NCBI GenBank assembly: GCA_963969495.1
Contig: OZ018321.1
Coordinates: 190,658,985 to 190,722,984 of the forward strand
Direction: 5' to 3'
Source of the DNA: Ceratothoa steindachneri
Lineage: Eukaryota > Arthropoda > Malacostraca > Isopoda > Cymothoidae
DNA length: 64,000 bases
The position numbers were made by a program, and so were the translations under genes. Shown in pieces: positions 58,930 to 64,000 of the stretch. A model generated the notes under the pieces. It made no database searches, had not been told where the DNA came from, and saw only the letters and a program-made list of their open reading frames with translations. Numbering within the stretch: position 1 is the stretch's first letter; each line of letters begins with the position of its first letter.

Positions 58930-60235
58930 TTCGAGGACTCCCTGAAAGTTCTTCTGTTTAATGCGAGGTCGATCACGAACAAGTTTCTTTAACTTCGTGG
59001 CCTCGTAGCGACGGAAGAACCTGAAATGGTAGCCATAACAGAGTCGTGGGTAAAAACCTCAAGCCGAGATTTTGAAGGTGAATTCACGATTCCCGGTTAC
59101 CAGCTCTTCCTGAAAGATAGGCCAGACATAGAGGGTGGCGGTGTGATGTTGTATGTCAAGGATACTCTCAACTCGACGGAATCCAACATCGTATCCGACC
59201 ATGAACTACTAGGTGTTGACCTAGAGATAGGTCCTGTCAGATACAGGACCCCGGTGCTTTACTGACCCCCTGCCCAACTCTTAGAACAGGGTAGGAGTCT
59301 GTACCAGCTGTTGGGCGATCTTGTAAAAGACAGAGTGTGTATCACGATGGGTGACTTCAATACCCATGTTGCCTGGGAAACCAGAGAACCCTGTGGCGAG
59401 AACGCATTATTCCTGGAGTTCGCGAACAACGAGGTCCTGACTCAATGGGTGAAAGAGCCAACGAGAGGAGACAATATCCTCGACTTGGTTTTCACCTCTG
59501 AGGATGACATCGTTGAGGACCTCTCCGTTGGCGAAGAGCTCGGAGGCAGTTACCATCGACTAATTAGATTTGTAGTCAAAGTCCCCAAAGCAGGGCCTGC
59601 AACTAGTAAATCGAGGAAACTTGATTTGAGAAGAGCAGACTTTGCAGGTTTTCGTGCTGGACTGACGCGAGGCTAAAAGTGTGCGATGCTGTTAAAGACT
59701 CGTGAAACAGTTTCAAAATCACATTTATGAGTCTTCAATTGCGTTTCATCTCTCGTAAATGCACCCGTTGGTCTTTTGTTCAACCAAAGTGGTTTAATCG
59801 AGAAATCGGCCCACTGCTTATGGAAAAGAGAACTGTGTACCGGCAATCGAAGTTCTCGGGTGACTTTGACGAATACCGGAGGCTAGCCAGGAGAGTGAAG
59901 TCCAGCATAAAGGCGGCTAAGCGGTCTGAGGAACTCCGAGTGGCGAGACTTTGTAAAGAGAATCCCAAGTAGTTCTTTAGATATGTAAACATCCGTAAAC
60001 CAATCCGTCGAACGATTGGCCCTTTGAGGAATGAGGAGGGGACATTAAAGCACTCAGATGCAGAAAATGCTAACCTCCTCAACGACTATTTCTCTTCAGT
60101 GTTTACTGAAGAGTGTGATCCCATCCCCCAGCCAACGGATTCCTACTCGGGGGAAAATCTGGAGGATATGGGTGTCGCAGAATGCCCCTTTTGATTACTC
60201 CACACCTGACACCACTTTTGTCGTGGTATACAATG
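58930..60235 (+). pseudogene. LINE C ORF2, 5' part: EEP endonuclease and start of RT
   Basis: The translation starts a few codons after ORF1 ends: LKVLLFNARSITNKFL (stop), PEMVAITESWVKTSSRD (catalytic Glu), IEGGGVMLYVKDTLNS, stop near 59263, VCITMGDFNTHVAWETR (GDFN), DNILDLVFTSEDDIVE and GGSYHRLIRFV, where the catalytic SDH has become SYH. A frameshift near 59675 leads to RLARRVKSSIKAAKRSEE, FFRYVNIRKPIRRTIGPL and LLNDYFSSVFTEECDP, the usual sequence just before the RT fingers. Homology stops near 60180-60235, where the 1.7-kb insert begins. CR1-type family; inactive. Confidence 0.82.
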
Positions 60236-61968
60236 TGGAACGTAAAGTACTTCTTTAATGAAGTAGGCTTTGATCTAAGAGTGCTAATTTTGTTGTTTAT
60301 AAGAAAAAGTCCGCTTCAACTAGTAAGGATAAAAAGGAAACACACAGGAATTTCCGAAATAAACTTATATTTTAAATTTAACAATTTACTACACAAAAAC
60401 AAAACATGAACCACAGAAATATTACGAATATTAAAATACACAAAAATGACTCAAATTAACTTGATCCTCTAATATTGGCTAATTAGCTACTCACTTCAAT
60501 ATACACGAAATAGGCTAATTTTCTCTACTGGAGTTTAAATATCTTGGTTATTATGGCAGCGAGTTTGAGTTTGACCTTGAACTCAACGAACACTTCACCT
60601 CGGGAATGTTATTGTCTCCAAGACGCGTGCCGACCGGCCAGATGGAGGTTGCGGACGAATAACTTGAAAGCCACAACTGCCTTTGGAGAGAGTGGCAGCT
60701 GGGGTCCACACGCTTTCGGCAGGAAGGGAAATCACCACGGACTAGTGAAAGAAGGTTCCTTTCTCCTCTTCGGATTACTCTGAAGAGTAATTCGCACTGT
60801 CTAGTGATGCGCTAAGGCTTGAATACCTTGACTCTCAGGGGAATAATGGAGGGAGTGTACATAGGGGGATATTCTTCAAGTGTGAGAAGTGTACTCTGGG
60901 GGTTTTTCTTCAAGTGCGAGGACTGTACTCGGGGGGAGGGTCTTCTTCAAGGGCGAGAACAGAGGAGGGAAGTTTCTCTGACAAGAATAAGTTGAACTTG
61001 AGCAAGTTAACTTTAAGGTCGGTTTGGTAACCAGGAACTAGCTCGAGGATGAGGTTCTTCTTAGTTCCAGTCTTCCTCAAGGGCGAGGCCTATCTCGGTG
61101 TTTTGGGATACATCAGGACAGAAGGGAGGGGAGGTTCTCTGACGAGAATATGTTGAACTTGGTTCCTCAATCAAGTTAACTTATGAGTTTAGGGGGGGGG
61201 GGCACCGGGTAACGGGCTCGAGGGGAAGCCTTTTTCCTTTTATTTTCGTAATTCCTCAAGGTCGAGGAATATCCCTGGGCTTTAGGATGAACCAGGATAT
61301 GAGGAGTCTCTCTGACAAGAGTAAGTTGAACTGGAACAAGTTAACTTAACTTTCGGTTTGATAACCAGGGACTAGCTCGAGGATGAGCTGCTTCTTAGCC
61401 CCCTTGGTAGTCCTGCCTCTCTTGCAGGGGACTTCTTAGTCTGGCGACTCACGTATTTTACCTGTCCATTCTTGGTAGCCCGGCCTTAAAGCCGGAGACT
61501 TTGTAGCCTGGAGAATCATGTATTTTACCTGTCCAGTCTTGGTAGCCCGGCCTCAATCCGGGGACTTCGTAGCCTGGAGACCCTCGTATTCCACCGCGTT
61601 TTTCTCGTGTGTTTCTTATTTATATCTCGTCACCCTTACTGGGGTAGGGGTAGGAGGGGGAGGGGGCTTGTGGACGGGCCCAGGAGGGTTGTTACTCCAA
61701 CGGTACTTCAGATCAAGTCTCAACTCTGCTCCAGCTGTCCTTCGAGCTTGAGAGAAACGTGTCTTCAATTTCTTACTTGAGGTGAAATTGAATATACTCT
61801 CGTAGAGGAGATCTTGCAGTTTACAACCTTTCGGATTTTCATAGCGACGAGTGGCGAGGCGCTGTGGTTACGAGTTTGACCCCACGGTGCCGGGGCCGGA
61901 TGTCTTTGCGCTTACCGTCCCGTGTCTCTACTGAGAGAGAAGGGGCGAGTGACGATTCCCCTACAATG
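60236..61968. mobile_element. 1.7-kb insert in LINE C ORF2, LTR-like (tentative)
   Basis: The RT of LINE C is interrupted here and resumes with TMSFTEGEIKKKI. The 7-bp direct repeat tacaatg lies at 60229-60235 and 61962-61968, next to the two junctions, and may be the target duplication. The insert starts TGTGGAACG or TGGAACG and ends near ATTCCCCTACA. It contains aaacacacaggaatttcc and aataaacttat blocks that resemble, loosely, the solo LTR at 29670. No protein is encoded. Exact ends are uncertain, as is the classification as an LTR. Confidence 0.5.
60840..61600. repeat. Two tandem-repeat series inside the 1.7-kb insert
   Basis: Series one (60975-61400): ctctgacaagaataagttga, caagttaactt, ggtttggtaaccaggaact, agctcgaggatgag, about three diverged copies. 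Series two (61400-61590): cttggtagcccggcct, ccggggacttcgtagcctgg, agaatcatgtattttacctg, about three copies of roughly 62 bp. Confidence 0.75.
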
Positions 61969-63465
61969 AGCTTCACCGAAGGGGAAATAAAAAAGAAGAT
62001 CACTGATCTAATGAATAAGTCACCTGGCCTGGATGGGTTTTTACCTAAAGGGTTGAAAGAAGTGCGCGATCAAGTGTCACGACACCTGAGCGTGATATTC
62101 ATCATGTCAATCCAGACTGAATGCGTTCCTAGAAACTGGCGTGAAGCGGAGGTGACTCCTCTCTTCAAAAAAGGAGACCCTAGCCAACCGTCGACTACCG
62201 ATCTTTCAGTCTGACTTCGATAGTCAGTAAACTCATGAAAAGCATCATGGTAGACAAAATGACGTCGCATTTAGAGTCAAAGCTGCTACTGAGGAGTTCC
62301 CAGAACGGCTTCCGAAGGCAACGGTCGTGCCTGACGAACCTTGTGGAAATCTTCCACTTCGTCTTCAGTGAGGACGATCGGGACAAGGCGGCAGATGTGG
62401 TCTACTTAGACTTTCAGAAAGCTTTTGATAAGGCACCACAGCGCCGCCTTCTCCTGAAAGTGCGAGCGCTGGGCATAGACGAAGAAGTAGCAGGCTGGAT
62501 AGATAACTAGATAAGTGGCAGACGGCAACAGGTGGTGCTGAATGGACAGGTTTCTGAGTGGGTGCCCGTTATAGCGGGGTACCTCAAGGTTCTGTCCTGG
62601 GACTACTACTATTCATCATCTACGTCAACGTCATGGAAGGTGGCATGGCTGCCAAGATTTCTAAAGTTGCCGACGATATCAAGCTTGGTATGAACGTTGC
62701 AAAGGATGGAAATTATGCCCGCCTGCAAGATGATCTTCGGAAGATTGGGGAGTGGTCTGATACGTGGCAAATGCCTTTCAACGTAAACAAATGCAAAGTG
62801 ACGCATATCGTCCACCGAAACCCCCAATCACCCTATATCTTTAAAGGCACTGCTCTTAAATCCACTGACACTGAGAAGGACATGGGTGTAACTATCACCA
62901 GTGACCTCAAGTTCTCGAAACAGTGTATTGAGGTGGAGAAGAAAGCCCAAAGGATGTTAGGGTATATAAAGCGACAGTTTGGATATCGGAACAAGGAGAT
63001 AGTACTGTGTCTGTACAACTCCCTCGTCCGACCGCACCTGGAGTATGCCGTACAATTTCGTTTCGAAAGGACATCGTGAGATTGGAACGCGTCCAAGCCA
63101 GGGCAACCAAACTGATTCTCTCTATCAGGCATATGAGTTATAATGATAGAATAAGGGAATTAGATATGTTCTCGCTGGATACCCGGAGACTACGTGGTCA
63201 GCTTATTGAAGTGTTTAAAATACTTTGAGGCTTCGACAGACTGGACTACGTGGATATTTTCTAGCTCAGCGAGGGGAGAACAAGAAATCACGGCTTTAAA
63301 CTTGAACTGAAGCGATACCACCTTGATCTGTGTGGGAAATATTTCACATACAGTATCTGCAGTAGTTAGAACGCACTTCCGACGAAAGTTATCAACAGTG
63401 AATCTGTTGACCAGTTCAAGTCAAGACTAGATAAAGTCTTGCGAAATCACCGTTAAGATCCTCGT
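61962..63465 (+). pseudogene. LINE C ORF2, 3' part: reverse transcriptase and C terminus
   Basis: After the insert the RT continues: FTEGEIKKKITDLMNKSPG, VPRNWREAEVTPLFKKGD, then in shifted frames SKLMKSIMVDKM, SSQNGFRRQRSCLTNL, ADVVYLDFQKAFDKAPQRR (first catalytic Asp), YSGVPQGSVLGLLLFIIYV and SKVADDIKLGMN (catalytic DD retained, F/Y replaced by V, about 62670). The tail reads KDMGVTITSDLKFSKQC, VRLERVQARATKLI and, near the end, KVINSESVDQFKSRLDKVL, the FKxRLD motif typical of CR1-like C termini. Frameshifts near 62215, 62570 and 63055 and stops near 62507 and 63225 inactivate it. There is no RNase H. Confidence 0.85.
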
Positions 63466-63589
63466 GAGTGATCTTCGAGGTTGCCAACGGACACCTTCAA
63501 GGATTGCGCCAAAGGTACCCTCCTTGTATGGACCATAAGGTCTTCTAGGGTACTTATTTTCCTTGTAGCTCCTTGTGGCTCTCCATCAA

Positions 63590-64000
63590 TCTATTTTCAT
63601 TCTATATTTGAATCTCTCCCAAACTCTCTCTCTCTCTCTCTCTCAATCGAAATCTCAACCTCTCTCAATATCGCTATCTCAAACTCGCTCATAATCTCAC
63701 GATTAAATCTTTTAAACTCTCGCTTAATCTCTTTCTCAAACTGTTATTTAATATTTGACAATCTCTCCATTAAATTCTCCATAAGTCTTTCTGTTCATCT
63801 TTATCTCTCTCTCTCTCTCAATCTCTCTATATCTCTTTTTAATTTTTATTTCAATATCTTTCTCAGTGTATTCCCTAATTTCTCTAAATCTCTCTTAATG
63901 TCTCGAGATGTTACTTTAACTCTTTCTTCCAATTTCATAATTTCTCTTTCACTCAATTTCTCTCACAATCTATCTCTGTCAATTTATCTCTCTCAATATC
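63590..64000. repeat. CT-rich degenerate satellite, right part
   Basis: Continues the 56330-56745 satellite (ctctctcaatctctc type) to the edge of the window. Confidence 0.85.

Larger units (their letters stand above)
56746..63580 (+). mobile_element. LINE family C (CR1-like), nearly full length, interrupted
   Basis: Between the two halves of the CT-rich satellite lie, in order: a roughly 0.9-kb putative 5' UTR (56746-57670), ORF1 with an SGNH hydrolase domain (57671-58918), ORF2 with EEP nuclease and RT (58930-63465) and a short 3' UTR ending near ctccttgtggctctcc (about 63575). A 1.7-kb insert occupies 60236-61968. Without it the element is about 5.1 kb, the size of a complete CR1-type LINE. 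It is inactive because of stops and frameshifts in both ORFs. Confidence 0.8.

Overview
The window looks like repeat-rich nuclear DNA from an invertebrate animal, most plausibly an arthropod (perhaps a crustacean or chelicerate). The reasons are AT-rich, intergenic-looking sequence, nine long (TA)n arrays, Tc1/mariner and hAT-type DNA transposon remnants, Jockey-, I-, CR1-, Rex1- and RTE-like LINE (non-LTR retrotransposon) fragments, and two decayed protein genes whose relatives I remember as large uncharacterised paralogue swarms in arthropods and other invertebrates. I see no intact host gene, no rRNA or tRNA gene that I can defend, no CRISPR array and no bacterial-type operon. Species assignment is inference only.

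Layout, 1-15 kb: a 128-bp tandem repeat; an inverted fragment of LINE family A (A1); a complete but internally deleted mariner with both TIRs (2453-3384); a nearly full-length decayed copy of uncharacterised family X1 on the minus strand (3.6-6.0 kb); an ORF1 fragment of family A (A2, 6.7-7.6 kb); a Tc1-like element (9.67-12.39 kb) split by later insertions, one of them a second Tc1 remnant; a 36-bp-class minisatellite (13.0-14.2 kb); a (TA)n array and a nested fold-back repeat.

15-31 kb is a block of family A LINE copies: A3 on the minus strand (15.1-19.1 kb), A4 on the plus strand meeting it head to head (19.1-20.2 kb), and A5 on the plus strand (about 21-29 kb). A5 is interrupted inside its reverse transcriptase by a 5'-truncated I-clade LINE (family B), whose 1,000+ codon endonuclease/RT/RNase H frame is still open. 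Beyond it a roughly 42-bp AT-rich satellite is split by a 1,221-bp solo-LTR-like insert with a 5-bp target duplication.

31-47 kb holds (TA)n arrays, a decayed Tc1, a 34-unit 42-bp tandem array that is open on both strands, a mariner-like fragment, an RTE-like LINE tail carrying a 342-bp hAT-type MITE, and a 1,227-bp TA-flanked fold-back element. 47-52 kb holds a decayed copy of family X2 split by a nearly full-length Rex1/L2-type LINE. 52-56 kb is mostly featureless. 56.7-63.6 kb is a nearly full-length CR1-like LINE (family C) with an SGNH-hydrolase ORF1; it lies inside a CT-rich satellite and is itself interrupted by a 1.7-kb insert.

Nothing here works as a pathway. The window is a layered record of transposition from which relative insertion ages can be read: A before B, X2 before Rex1, CT satellite before C before the 1.7-kb insert, RTE before hAT MITE, 42-bp satellite before solo LTR. 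I did not find a convincing new molecular system. The best candidates for a second look are the double-strand-open 42-bp array and the X1 and X2 families.
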